From: Streptomyces sp. LHD-70
GTDB taxonomy: Bacteria; Actinomycetota; Actinomycetes; Streptomycetales; Streptomycetaceae
NCBI RefSeq assembly: GCF_031157275.1
Contig: NZ_JAVIFW010000010.1
Location: 265,164-329,163 of the forward strand
Direction: 5' to 3'
Length of the DNA: 64,000 bases
The notes below the pieces were generated by a model, which worked only from the letters and a program-made list of their open reading frames with translations, did no database searches and was not told the origin of the DNA. This document shows positions 36,655 to 45,540 of the stretch, piece by piece. How positions within the stretch are numbered: the first letter of the stretch is position 1; every line of letters begins with the position of its first letter. Both the position numbers and the translations under genes were made by a program.

Positions 36655-38498
36655 GACTCCTCGCTCTCAGGGCGAGCGTGAGGGATCAGCGGCCGGGTGC
36701 TCTCATGCTCGGTGACGAGCAGCCCGGTCGTGGAAGCCGGAAGCACCTGGGGGGTCGTGAGGATGATCTGGGCGTCGTCACCCGCGGTTGCTGCGCAGAC
36801 CTTCAATGCGGCGTTGGCGAGGCGATCGCCTTCGGGGCCGCCGCCGAGGCCGTCGAAGGGGGCGTCGAGCCACTGGGTGGCAGGCAGGCGGACGAGTGGC
36901 ATGGTACGGGCGGCTTCGAGGCACATGAGGTGGTAGGCCGTGTGGGCCAGACTCACCAGGCCCGCGGAACGGGCGAGTTGCTTCATCGACCGGTTATTGA
37001 TCTTGGGGGCGAAGGTCTTCGGTTCGATCACAGCAGTGCGGATTTTGTCGGGCGCCATCGGAATCAACAGGTCGGCGAAGATCTGCGACAGCCACTTCGC
37101 AGTCTGCCGACGGTGTTCCTGGGAATCTCCCTCCGCGGCCGCCCACTCCTTTGCCGCCTCGTCCGCCCGCTTCGACAAGGAGCCGGCGAGCTTTTCGAGT
37201 TCGCCGATCCGGACCAGCTCCTTGCGCCGGTCTTTCACTTCGGCCAACCGGGCGCGCGCCTCGGTCTCGGCGGCGGCCGCCTGGGCCAGAGCCTTCTCAC
37301 GCGGAGTGATCTCCTTCGCGCGGTACGCCTCGGCCCGGCCAGCCAGCCGCTCGGACTCACCCTCTGCCTTTCTCCGCGCCTCGATGCCCTTCTGCGCTGC
37401 CTCCTGCAGGTCACGCAGGTCCTTCTCCGCGGCCACCGAGGCGGCCTTGGCCTTCCTCAGTTGCTCGTCTCGCGCAGCCTGGCGGGTGGGAAGGCCGGGA
37501 TCCGGCTGTCGGCAGAGCGGGCACAGCGGGCCCGCCCCGGACAAGTCGCGCAGCAGTTGCTCGCAGTCTGGGCAGTGTGTCCGGCCCCGGGCTGCCACCT
37601 CGGCCTCGGCCTGAGCGCGGTTGGCCAGCGCGCGTCGCTCGTAGACCGGCGCGAGCGCCCGCTGGGCCCGGTCCGCCGCGCCGCCGGCGTCGGCTACCGT
37701 CTTCCTCCCGGCGGCAGCCTCCTTCTCGCGGAGCGTCAGCACCCCGCGGTGGTGGCTGATCGCGTCGGCGAGGTACAGGCGCTCATCCGCCCAGTGGTCG
37801 GCGGTCTTGGCGTACGTCTCCTGCTGCATGTCGAGGTCGAACGGGGTGGGAAGCTCGTATTCGAGGCGCTGCTCGATCGCCTTACGCAGCGCGGTCTTGG
37901 TCCGTGTCTCCTTGCTTGCGGCAGCCTTCGTCTCGGCCTTGAGTCGGGCGGCTTCCTCATCGAGCACACCGAAGCAGACCTCCAATGTGACCTGTAGGTC
38001 CTGGTTTTTCACCGAGCCGAACAGCTCGCGGCCCGCCTGGTGCTGCTGCAGGTACAGCAGCACCAGCACGCTTTCGATGGTCACGTTGCCGCGCGGAGTT
38101 TCCACCGGCGGGATACCCATCAGCTCCAGGGAGAACGAGCCCGCAGGCTCCTCGCCGGCCTCTGGCCGCACGGCCCGGGTCTCGAACTCCCCGGTGTCCT
38201 CGTTGAGGAAGATCACTTCCCGGGAGGTGAGGTCGAGGGTCGCCGTCCACACCCCGGTGTCGGTCCGCACGACGGTCCGGACGGCCTCGCACTGCTCCAC
38301 GATGACCGGCGACAGCTCCACCGTTGTGGCACCCAACGCCGCGAACGCCGCTTCCGACGCCGTGCTGCCCCCGGACCCGATGCCGGCCCGCAGCTGCCTC
38401 AGGGACGCATCCAGATCAATGCCGCCCCAGACCCCGTCGATCTGGAACTCTTCCTTTAGGAACACGAACGTGCCGGGCATGCCATCCCCATCATTCAC
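36651..38498 (-). CDS. Coiled-coil SMC/Rad50-like protein with a four-cysteine motif
   Basis: The 615-residue protein of unknown function has the layout of a small SMC/Rad50-type ATPase. It has a globular N-terminus, a long Ala/Glu/Arg-rich coiled coil (about residues 185-440) broken by CPDC and CPLC (Cys 309, 312, 326, 329, a likely zinc site at the hairpin tip), and a globular C-terminus ending in a Walker B-like block, QWLDAPFDGLGGG, then AQIILTTPQVL. At residues 39-46, GIGSGGST sits where a P-loop GxGSGKST would be, but the lysine is glycine. The usual DE of Walker B is DA. It may therefore not hydrolyse ATP, or may belong to a divergent family. It is co-translated with the GNAT gene. Confidence 0.65.
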   Translation of the reverse strand: MNDGDGMPGTFVFLKEEFQIDGVWGGIDLDASLRQLRAGIGSGGSTASEAAFAALGATTVELSPVIVEQCEAVRTVVRTDTGVWTATLDLTSREVIFLNEDTGEFETRAVRPEAGEEPAGSFSLELMGIPPVETPRGNVTIESVLVLLYLQQHQAGRELFGSVKNQDLQVTLEVCFGVLDEEAARLKAETKAAASKETRTKTALRKAIEQRLEYELPTPFDLDMQQETYAKTADHWADERLYLADAISHHRGVLTLREKEAAAGRKTVADAGGAADRAQRALAPVYERRALANRAQAEAEVAARGRTHCPDCEQLLRDLSGAGPLCPLCRQPDPGLPTRQAARDEQLRKAKAASVAAEKDLRDLQEAAQKGIEARRKAEGESERLAGRAEAYRAKEITPREKALAQAAAAETEARARLAEVKDRRKELVRIGELEKLAGSLSKRADEAAKEWAAAEGDSQEHRRQTAKWLSQIFADLLIPMAPDKIRTAVIEPKTFAPKINNRSMKQLARSAGLVSLAHTAYHLMCLEAARTMPLVRLPATQWLDAPFDGLGGGPEGDRLANAALKVCAATAGDDAQIILTTPQVLPASTTGLLVTEHESTRPLIPHARPESEES

Positions 38499-39223
38499 GC
38501 GAGCCGTCCCCTGCTGGGGCCGTCGAACCGCCTCAACGCAACCGTGGGTTCGGGGATGCTGGGTGACCTGGGCCTTCCATCCATCGAGCGACGACCTTGC
38601 GATCCGGGCTGACGTCGTGATTGACGGCTTCTTCAGGGCAGTGGCCTGGGACTGTTCGAGGCCAGCTGGGCTCCAGCGGGCGCCCCTCCCGGGAGCGCAC
38701 GTCCTCTTCCGTACTGGACTTCATACAGAATGCACCCAGGTAGCGGCGATGGACGGACTCTGACACGAACGCCAGTGCATCTCCGCTGGCCAGGAGATGC
38801 TCGAGCGGCACATGTCTCGAACGACTTCACGGCTTGACGAACTGCTGGGTCTCATGAGGGGAGGCTCGACATTGATCCGGCGGCGCATGATCTCATCGAC
38901 GGTCGCCTCCGCGGCGTTCTGCGGAGCGGCGAAACCGCCCAGCTCGAGCACGGGCAGCGGGTTCCGATGGCGAAGTGCTGCAGCGCATGGTGTTCAGGAG
39001 CCTGCGGATGGGCCCGTCTGCCCGACCGTGATGAACGCTGGATCAGGAGGGCAAGACTCGGCGCGAATGGCCCATTGCAGCAGCACTTGTGCGTCCCGTG
39101 AGGGGCTTCCACCTGGTCGGACAGCTACAGCAAGGATCCGCCCACCGGACCATGTGAACTGACTGAGGTCCAGAGGGAGTTCGCGTGCTGCTGCCTGACT
39201 GGTTGGTCAAGTGGAGGCGGCGA
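38499..39223. other. Gene-poor stretch upstream of the coiled-coil gene
   Basis: No intact gene in 725 bp. On the minus strand, protein-like pieces appear in different frames, for example VLLQWAIRAES near 39075 and VLELGGFAAPQNAAEATVDE near 38930, separated by frame changes and stops. This looks like a decayed gene of unrecognised family. The promoter of the coiled-coil/GNAT operon should lie at the left edge. Confidence 0.4.
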
Positions 39224-40162
39224 TCACGAACCTCGGTGAACGTTGCGGGCGGCGGCGTCCGCAACGACCGCGTCTTGCCACGCCATCCCGGACCCCTTGA
39301 ACAACACCGGCTGTGTGGCGTCGAGTTCGAGGTCGCCGCGCACCACCTCGGCCATGGGCAGCAGCCGCGAGGCCGACAGGACGCCCTCCGCCACTGGCAG
39401 GACGATGTCCCCGCATTCCCGCAGCGCCGTAGTGGGGTCTTCCACGACGACCTGGGCGCGAGCTGCGAAGGCCGAGTCCACCTCGCGGGCGTCCGGACCG
39501 TGTGAGCCCACCGCCAACACAACTCCTACGTCTGGGAGTTGAGTCGAGTCGAAGAGCGGTTCGGCGGCGGGCGTCGCGCACACGATGAGGTCGGCGTGGC
39601 GCAGGAATGCCTCGCTGTTCTCCGCCGCGACCACCTGGTCGTCCCCGACCAGAGCCTGGTCCACTCGTGCCGGGTCGCGTACGATGTACGTCACCTCTGC
39701 GAGGTCGACGCCGACGTCCCGCAGTGTCCGCACGTGCCCCGTGCCCTGGGGGCCAGCGCCGAAGACGACGCTGTTCCAGCGGTGTCCCGGCCGGGTCAGG
39801 AACGGCAGTACTGCGGCGACCGTCACCGCGGGTGTTCGCAGCGTTGTGAGCGCGGCACCGTCGACGACTGCGACGGGAGTGAGTGACGGGGGCCGGAAGA
39901 CCAAGTGGACGCCCTGGATACGGGGCAGACCGCGTTCGGTGTTGCCGGGCACGGCGGAGATCGCCTTCACTCCCACGCCGAACTCTGATGCGGCCGGCAT
40001 GGACAGCAACTGCCCCTTGCCACGCGGTAGTTCAAGGATGGAGCGCGGTGGATCCGCCGCCGGGTCGAGCCCTCCGGCCAGCGCCGCCCGGATCGCGGCC
40101 ACCGCCTCCCGCGGCGGCAGCAGCTTCGGCAGCTCCTCGGCGCCGATGTAGTCGATGGCCAT
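39224..40162 (-). CDS. Ornithine cyclodeaminase/mu-crystallin family protein
   Basis: NAD(P)-dependent enzyme of 312 residues. The Rossmann motif is VVFGAGPQGTGHVRTL (about residues 129-144); the substrate-domain pieces GVGVKAISAVPGNTERGLP and GVHLVFRPPSLTPVAVVDGAALTTLRT are standard. The family includes ornithine cyclodeaminase (ornithine to proline), ketimine reductases and alanine dehydrogenase. The nearby proline-related genes make a proline or ketimine role attractive, but this is inference. It starts at ATG 40162; a TTG four codons upstream is possible. It is divergent from the broken MHS transporter across 222 bp. Confidence 0.87.
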   Translation of the reverse strand: MAIDYIGAEELPKLLPPREAVAAIRAALAGGLDPAADPPRSILELPRGKGQLLSMPAASEFGVGVKAISAVPGNTERGLPRIQGVHLVFRPPSLTPVAVVDGAALTTLRTPAVTVAAVLPFLTRPGHRWNSVVFGAGPQGTGHVRTLRDVGVDLAEVTYIVRDPARVDQALVGDDQVVAAENSEAFLRHADLIVCATPAAEPLFDSTQLPDVGVVLAVGSHGPDAREVDSAFAARAQVVVEDPTTALRECGDIVLPVAEGVLSASRLLPMAEVVRGDLELDATQPVLFKGSGMAWQDAVVADAAARNVHRGS

Positions 40163-40384
40163 GACCTGTGCCAACGTGCGCTCCCTGTTCGCGTGCCGAG
40201 CCCCGCAGTTGGGGCCCACGGAGCCGCCAGCATCGTCGATATCGACGCAGGACGCATCCCACATCTGTCGCGACAGCACCCGGGAATCTTCGACTCGTGT
40301 CGTACAGCCCCGGCGTCCGTGTCCCCAACACTCTGACGACAACACCCCCCGGTTCCCATCGCTCGTCCTCCGCGAGCAGCCCAC

Positions 40385-41736
40385 GTGACCAGCACGCAGC
40401 CCGACGGCGCCACCGTGCCCGAACTCGACAGAGCCACCAAGATCCGGGTTCTGCTCGGCAGTATGAGCGGAAGCTCGATCGAGTGGTTCGACTTCTTCCT
40501 CTACGCGACCACCACGCCCCTGGTCTTCGACAAGCTCTACTTCCCCACGAGCAACGCGACGGTTTCGCTGATGCTCTCGTACGCCGCCCTCGCCCTCACC
40601 TTCTTCGTACGCCCCTTGGGCGGTGCCCTGTTCGCGCACATCGGCGACCGCGTCGGCCGGAAGAAGACGCTCGTCCTGACCCTGTCCCTGATGGGCGGCG
40701 CGACCGTCGCCATCGGTCTCATCCCGACCTACGCAGTGATCGGGATCTGGGCACCCGTTCTGCTGGTCACCATGCGTCTGGTCCAGGGTGTCGCCATCGG
40801 CGGGGAATGGGGTGGAGCGATTCTGCTGGCCTACGAGTACGCGCCGAAGCATCGCCGCGGGCTGTTCGGCAGCGTCCCCGCGACGGGTGCCACCATCGGT
40901 CTGCTGATGGCCACGGCGGCGATGTCCGCGGTCAACCAATTGCCCGAGGAGCAGTTCCTGTCCTGGGGTGGCGGATCCCCTTCGTCGCCAGCATCGTCCT
41001 GGTCCTGATCGGTCTGTGGATCCGCGGCCGCCTCGACGAGACGCCGGCCTTCCGTCGCGCGCAGGAACGGAACGAGATCGCGAAGCTCCCGCTCGTGGAG
41101 ACCGTCCGCGGCCACTGGCGCTCCGTCCTCGTCGCGATCGGTGCCAAGGTCGTGGAGACTGCGCCGTTCTACATCTTCGGGACGTTCAGCGTCGGCTACG
41201 CCACCGATGTCCTGGACCGGCCCGAGAACTCCGCACTGATCGCGGTGAGCATCGGCGCCGCAGTCGGAACCGTGATGATCCCCGTCATGGGTTGGCTGTC
41301 CGACCGCCTCGGCAGACGCCCGGTCTTCGTGGTGGGAGCGGTCCTCCTCGGCGCCGTCGGATTCCCCTACTTCCTGCTGCTGCAGGCCGACACAGGAGGT
41401 GCGCTCGTCCTGGCCGCCGTCCTTTCCATAGGCCTGGTGTGGCCTGCGGTCACCGCGACCCTGCCCACCATGGCCTCGGAGATCTTCTCCACCCGGGTCC
41501 GCTACACCGGCATCACCCTCGGCTATCAGATCGGCGCCGCACTCGCTGGTGGCACGGCGCCGCTCCTGGCCACGTTCCTGATGGCGGAGTTCGACGACCA
41601 CTGGCTGCCCATCGCGCTCTACCTCGCGCTGCTCGCGGTGGTGTCCATCGCCAGTGTTGCGGCCGCGGGCCGGTTGGCCGACAAGGAGGAGCCGGTGGGC
41701 GAACCCAGAGCCAAGGTGCCCGCGGCCGCCGAGTAG
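40385..41736 (+). pseudogene. MHS-family MFS transporter with a -1 base frameshift
   Basis: Metabolite:H+ symporter (ProP/KgtP/ShiA group), about 450 residues if repaired. The first part reads SGSSIEWFDFFLYATTTPLV and GGALFAHIGDRVGRKKTLV up to PEEQFLSWG. At about 40967-40968 one base is missing from what should be TGG GGN TGG CGG ATC: the frame then gives nonsense, while the next frame continues WRIPFVASIVLVLIGLWIRG to the normal end. The start is GTG 40385. It is either a pseudogene or a sequencing error; all the rest is intact. Function if repaired: uptake of a small acid, betaine or proline-like solute. Confidence 0.85.
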
Positions 41737-41753
41737 CCGCACGGAAACACGGA

Positions 41754-41786
41754 GGTCGGTCCGGGGTAAAGCTCCCCGGACCGACC
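41754..41786. terminator. Perfect 13-bp hairpin between convergent transporter genes
   Basis: GGTCGGTCCGGGG (41754-41766), loop TAAAGCT, then the exact complement to 41786. It lies between the stop of the MHS gene (41736) and the convergent MatC-type gene (41824). Confidence 0.9.
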
Positions 41787-41823
41787 GTGGCCTCAACTCG
41801 CTTGTGCCAATGGGCTATTGGCC

Positions 41824-43080
41824 TCAGGACCAGGGCAGGACGAGTGCCCCCCAGGCCACAACGGGCCCCGCGGCGACGATGCCGCAGGTGTAGCCGAGGA
41901 CCTGACGGTAGAAGCCGCGCCGCTCCACGCCCCGGGCGTTGCTCAGCACCAGCGCCCCGTTGGTGGAGAACGGCGAGACGTCGACGATCGTGGTGGACAC
42001 GGCGAGCGCGGCTATCAGACCGGTCGAGCTGAGGTGGCTGGACAGCAGCAAGGGAACGGCGATCGGGATGATGGCGGTGAGGATCGCCGTCGAGGAGGCG
42101 AAGGCGGAGGTGACGGAGACCGTGAAACAGAGCAGGAGAGCCACGACGAGCGGGGTCCCGAAACCGGCTGCGTGCTCGGAGATCTTCTCGATGACCCCGG
42201 CGTGCTCCAGCATCGCGATATACGTCATCATGCCGCCGACCAGCAGCAGGGTGTGCCAGCTGATGCCGTCCACCGCCTTCTCCTGGCGCTTCATGTCCAG
42301 GAGGGCCAACAGCGCACCGGCGGCCAGGGCGAGGACACCGATCTGCATCTGGAATCCGAGCGCACACACCACCAGTGCGGCGAGGGTGGCAAGCGTGGCC
42401 CCCTGGTGCCAGGTGGCCCGCTCCGTGCTTGCGTCGCCGACCATCGCCTTCTGCTCGGTCTGCGCGGACGGGTCTGCCGCCGTCGTACGGCGACGCAGGG
42501 CCGCGAAGGTGAGCAGGGACAGCAAGAGGTTGACGGCGAAGCTGGCGAAGAACAGGGTCGCCGGTGCGACGGACAGGTCGGTGTCCTCGACCATGCCGAG
42601 CACCAGCGCGCCCGAGACAGCCATGGGGGAGAAGGCCCCGGCATGGGCCCCGCTGATCACCATCATCCCGGTCATGAGCGGGTTGATGTGGTAGCGGAAG
42701 GCGAAGTTCATCGCGATGGGCACGAGGATCGCCACGGCGGCGGGGGTGAAGGTGCCCAACGAGGTCAGCACCCCGGCCAAGGCGAAGAGCACCCAGGGGA
42801 TCAGCGCGGTCCGGCCCCTCACCAGGCGGACTCCGGCGGTGACCAGCAGATCGACCGTGCCGTTACGGCGGGCCACCGCGAACAGATAGGTGACGCCGAC
42901 GATGGTGAGGAAGAGCTCCACGGGGAAGCCCTCGAATATCTGGTCCTCGGTCATGTTCAGCGCGGTCGTCCCGACCGCGAACGATGCGACGAAGGCCAGG
43001 ATGCCGATGTTGATCGGCAGGATGGTGCCGACGACGAACATCACCAGAAGCGCGCCGACGGATACCAGCTCAGGAGACAT
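41824..43080 (-). CDS. MatC/SLC13-type dicarboxylate carrier
   Basis: Polytopic membrane carrier of 418 residues, about 11 helices. The N-terminal MSPELVSVGALLVMFVVGTI and the FAVGTTALNMTEDQIFEGFP region match the MatC (malonate/dicarboxylate carrier) N-terminal domain; the second half has VTSAFASSTAILTAIIPIAV and VDVSPFSTNGALVLSNA, inverted-repeat segments of the ion transporter superfamily. It starts at ATG 43080 after GAGGAC. It is upstream of nothing else and 152 bp downstream of the PrpF-type gene on the same strand, so it is probably co-transcribed and imports the substrate of that isomerase. Confidence 0.85.
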   Translation of the reverse strand: MSPELVSVGALLVMFVVGTILPINIGILAFVASFAVGTTALNMTEDQIFEGFPVELFLTIVGVTYLFAVARRNGTVDLLVTAGVRLVRGRTALIPWVLFALAGVLTSLGTFTPAAVAILVPIAMNFAFRYHINPLMTGMMVISGAHAGAFSPMAVSGALVLGMVEDTDLSVAPATLFFASFAVNLLLSLLTFAALRRRTTAADPSAQTEQKAMVGDASTERATWHQGATLATLAALVVCALGFQMQIGVLALAAGALLALLDMKRQEKAVDGISWHTLLLVGGMMTYIAMLEHAGVIEKISEHAAGFGTPLVVALLLCFTVSVTSAFASSTAILTAIIPIAVPLLLSSHLSSTGLIAALAVSTTIVDVSPFSTNGALVLSNARGVERRGFYRQVLGYTCGIVAAGPVVAWGALVLPWS

Positions 43081-43232
43081 AATTGTCCTCTTCAACCTGC
43101 GGAGGGGGAGATGGGCAGGGGGCCGGATCGGCCGGAGGCGTGCCAGAGAGGAAAGCACGACGAACAAGGGGAAGAACAGTCCCGAAGGGACACTGCAGGC
43201 GCCGGTGTATGCGGCTCACCGGGGGGCAGGGG

Positions 43233-44375
43233 TCAGGCGGCTGCCGGGAGAGCCTGGTCGCGTACGAGGATGCGGGCCCGGCACAGGATACGGGCGGCTC
43301 GGGCGACGGTGACCCGGTCGGGCCCGGCGCCCGAGGATTCGACCGCCAGGACGCCCGCAGGGGTGCCGATGCGCAGGACGCGGCGGCCGGGCGCGGTGGA
43401 GGCGTTGGCCACCACGGTGCCCTCGACGATGTTGGCGGCGGCCAAGGCGACCGCGGAGGTGAGGCCGATGGCCGGGTGGGGGGAGTTCATGGACAGCATG
43501 CGTACGGACACGTCGTACTCGTCCGCGGCCACATGCTCGCCCAGGGTCGTCGTGTAGGCGACGGGAGGGCCGACGAGCCCCGCCTTGGGGACCGCGTCGC
43601 CGGGCTCGGCGCCCGCCTCGGCCAGCCCCATGAGGACGGCGGCGGTATGGCGCGTCGCGCGCAACCAGGGCACTTCGACGCGCATCTCGTCCAGCGTCTC
43701 GGCTCCGGTCCGGCCGGCCCGTAGAGCGTCCACCAGGACGACCGGTGCTCCGGCGTCCACCATGCTCACCTTCGGCGGCGCCGTGGAGGCTGGGATGCTT
43801 GCGCCGCCCGCCAACTCACCGAGCCGCAGTTCCTGGGCGGGCAGGCCCGTGGGCAGCAGGTGGCCGGTTGTCGCACCCGCCGGGTCGCGGAAGGTGAGTC
43901 CGACCGGAACGCCACCGGCCAGGGTGCCGGGGACCGTACGGTCCCCGAATTCCTGGACCCGGCCGCCTGGAGTGGCCACCTCTGCCTCCAGTACGGCGCC
44001 CGTGTTGATGTTGCGCATGACCACGGGGGTGCGGTCACCCTTGAGCGGCACCAGGCCCTCGGCCACGGCGTAAAGGGCAATGGCCGTCGCGCAGTTGCCG
44101 CAGTTGCTGCCCCATTCGACGGTGCCGGTTCCGATGCCGACCTGGGCGAAGAGGTAGTCGATGGCGACGCCGTCGTGAGCACTTGCTCCGACCACAGCCG
44201 CCTTCGATGTGGTGGGGGTGGCGCCTCCGACGCCGTCCAGCTGAACGGGGTCCGCTGCGCCATAGGCGTCGACAAGTACGCGCTCGATCCGGTCGCGGTC
44301 GGCTGGCATGTGCACCTGGGGGAAGAGCCAGCACTTGCTGGTTCCACCTCGTACCAGGGTTGCGGGAACGTGCAT
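43233..44375 (-). CDS. PrpF-family isomerase (4-oxalomesaconate tautomerase/methylaconitate isomerase-like)
   Basis: Protein of 380 residues with the diaminopimelate-epimerase-like fold of PrpF. MHVPATLVRGGTSKCWLF carries RGGTSK; WGSNCGNCATAIALYAV provides the first active-site cysteine region; SPHPAIGLTSAVALAAANIV and RIGTPAGVLAV are family blocks. Members shift double bonds in tricarboxylates (2-methylaconitate, 4-oxalomesaconate). It starts at ATG 44375. Together with the MatC-type carrier and a divergent LysR regulator it suggests uptake and isomerisation of an unsaturated di- or tricarboxylate. Confidence 0.87.
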   Translation of the reverse strand: MHVPATLVRGGTSKCWLFPQVHMPADRDRIERVLVDAYGAADPVQLDGVGGATPTTSKAAVVGASAHDGVAIDYLFAQVGIGTGTVEWGSNCGNCATAIALYAVAEGLVPLKGDRTPVVMRNINTGAVLEAEVATPGGRVQEFGDRTVPGTLAGGVPVGLTFRDPAGATTGHLLPTGLPAQELRLGELAGGASIPASTAPPKVSMVDAGAPVVLVDALRAGRTGAETLDEMRVEVPWLRATRHTAAVLMGLAEAGAEPGDAVPKAGLVGPPVAYTTTLGEHVAADEYDVSVRMLSMNSPHPAIGLTSAVALAAANIVEGTVVANASTAPGRRVLRIGTPAGVLAVESSGAGPDRVTVARAARILCRARILVRDQALPAAA

Positions 44376-44479
44376 GTCAGAGTGTCTTTCTCTCAGCACA
44401 ACGGGTGCGGGGCCGCTGCGTTGCGCAGACTCTCGCAGAGCCGTTGGCTTGAGCACAATGTCTCTCTTCTTGAGTGGGC

Positions 44480-44494
44480 TTTAGCTGAACTAAA
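44480..44494. promoter_or_regulatory. LysR-type box, TTTAG-N5-CTAAA
   Basis: A perfect 15-bp inverted repeat TTTAGCTGAACTAAA contains a T-N11-A core. It lies 8 bases before the LysR start codon and 104 bp before the PrpF-type gene. It is the best candidate for regulator binding and autoregulation. Confidence 0.55.
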
Positions 44495-44502
44495 CTCGCA
44501 GC

Positions 44503-45492
44503 ATGCTCAATGTTCGCCGCCTGCTGCTGCTCGCCGAGGTCGCCGATCGCGGCTCGCTGACCGCCGCCGCCGAAGTGCTGTCCATGACGACCTCGGCTGC
44601 CTCCCAACAGATGTCTCAGCTTGAGCGCGAGGCCGGACAGCCGCTGATCGAGCGGCTGCCTCGTGGCGTGCGCACCACCGCCGCGGGCGCTGCGCTGGCC
44701 GAGCGGGGCCACGCCATCCGCCGTGAACTCCAGGCTGCGGAAGCCGACTTGGAGGCCTTCGGGCACCTGGACCGCGGAGTGGTGACGCTCGGCTCCTTCC
44801 CGACAGCCAGTGCCTCGCTGCTCCCGCTGGCTCTGACCCGCTTTCGCCGGGCACACCCACAGGTGCGCACGGTCGTACGCGCCGGAGTCCTTGCCCAGCT
44901 GCGCGAGATGCTGCACACCGGCGAGGTGGAGCTGTCACTGCTGTGGGACTACGACTGGAACCGTGTCGACGACGATCAGTTGATCCTCACGCCGCTCCTC
45001 GAGGACCCGACGGTGCTGGTCGTGCCCGCCAGTTCCCCGTTGGTCGCCTCCGGCCGCGTACGACTTTCCGACCTTGCCGACCAGGAATGGATCATCCGCG
45101 CTGAGAACCATCCGGTCGCGGACGTGCTGCGCCGCGCCTGCCGTCGGGCGGGCTTCGAGCCACGTATCGCCTACGCCTCCCACGACTACCAGGAGGCCCA
45201 GGCCATGGTTGCCGCCGGCCTCGGCCTGGCCCTCGCTCCCCGCCTCGCCCTGACCAACCGGCGCAGCGACGTACGCCTGCTTCCGGTGTCTCCTGAGCCC
45301 ACTGCGCAGTCGGCGCAGGAGCAGACGGTCAGTGAGGTCGCCCCGATTCGTCGCATTCTGCTGGCCAGGCCGGCCCAGCGCGTCGCCACGCCTGCGGTGC
45401 AGGCGATGGCCCGTGTGTTGCACACCGTGGCAAGGGGCTTCACCGACCCTGGATTGGACCGCTCTCAGCTGGGCGCGGTGCGGGCGCGCTGA
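44503..45492 (+). CDS. LysR-family transcription regulator
   Basis: Regulator of 329 residues. The N-terminal winged HTH (MLNVRRLLLLAEVADRGSLT, AAAEVLSMTTSAASQQMSQL, EREAGQPLIERLPRGVRTTA) is followed by a periplasmic-binding-like effector domain (VTLGSFPTASASLLPLALTR, LLWDYDWN, DQEWIIRAENHPVADVLRRA). It is slightly longer than average with a Ser/Glu-rich linker near the end. It is divergent from the PrpF-MatC genes across 127 bp with a LysR-type box between, so it probably controls them. Confidence 0.92.
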   Translation: MLNVRRLLLLAEVADRGSLTAAAEVLSMTTSAASQQMSQLEREAGQPLIERLPRGVRTTAAGAALAERGHAIRRELQAAEADLEAFGHLDRGVVTLGSFPTASASLLPLALTRFRRAHPQVRTVVRAGVLAQLREMLHTGEVELSLLWDYDWNRVDDDQLILTPLLEDPTVLVVPASSPLVASGRVRLSDLADQEWIIRAENHPVADVLRRACRRAGFEPRIAYASHDYQEAQAMVAAGLGLALAPRLALTNRRSDVRLLPVSPEPTAQSAQEQTVSEVAPIRRILLARPAQRVATPAVQAMARVLHTVARGFTDPGLDRSQLGAVRAR

Positions 45493-45540
45493 CGCATCAT
45501 GAGCGCCACTTGACCATCAGGGAACGCGCAACTCCGTTTC

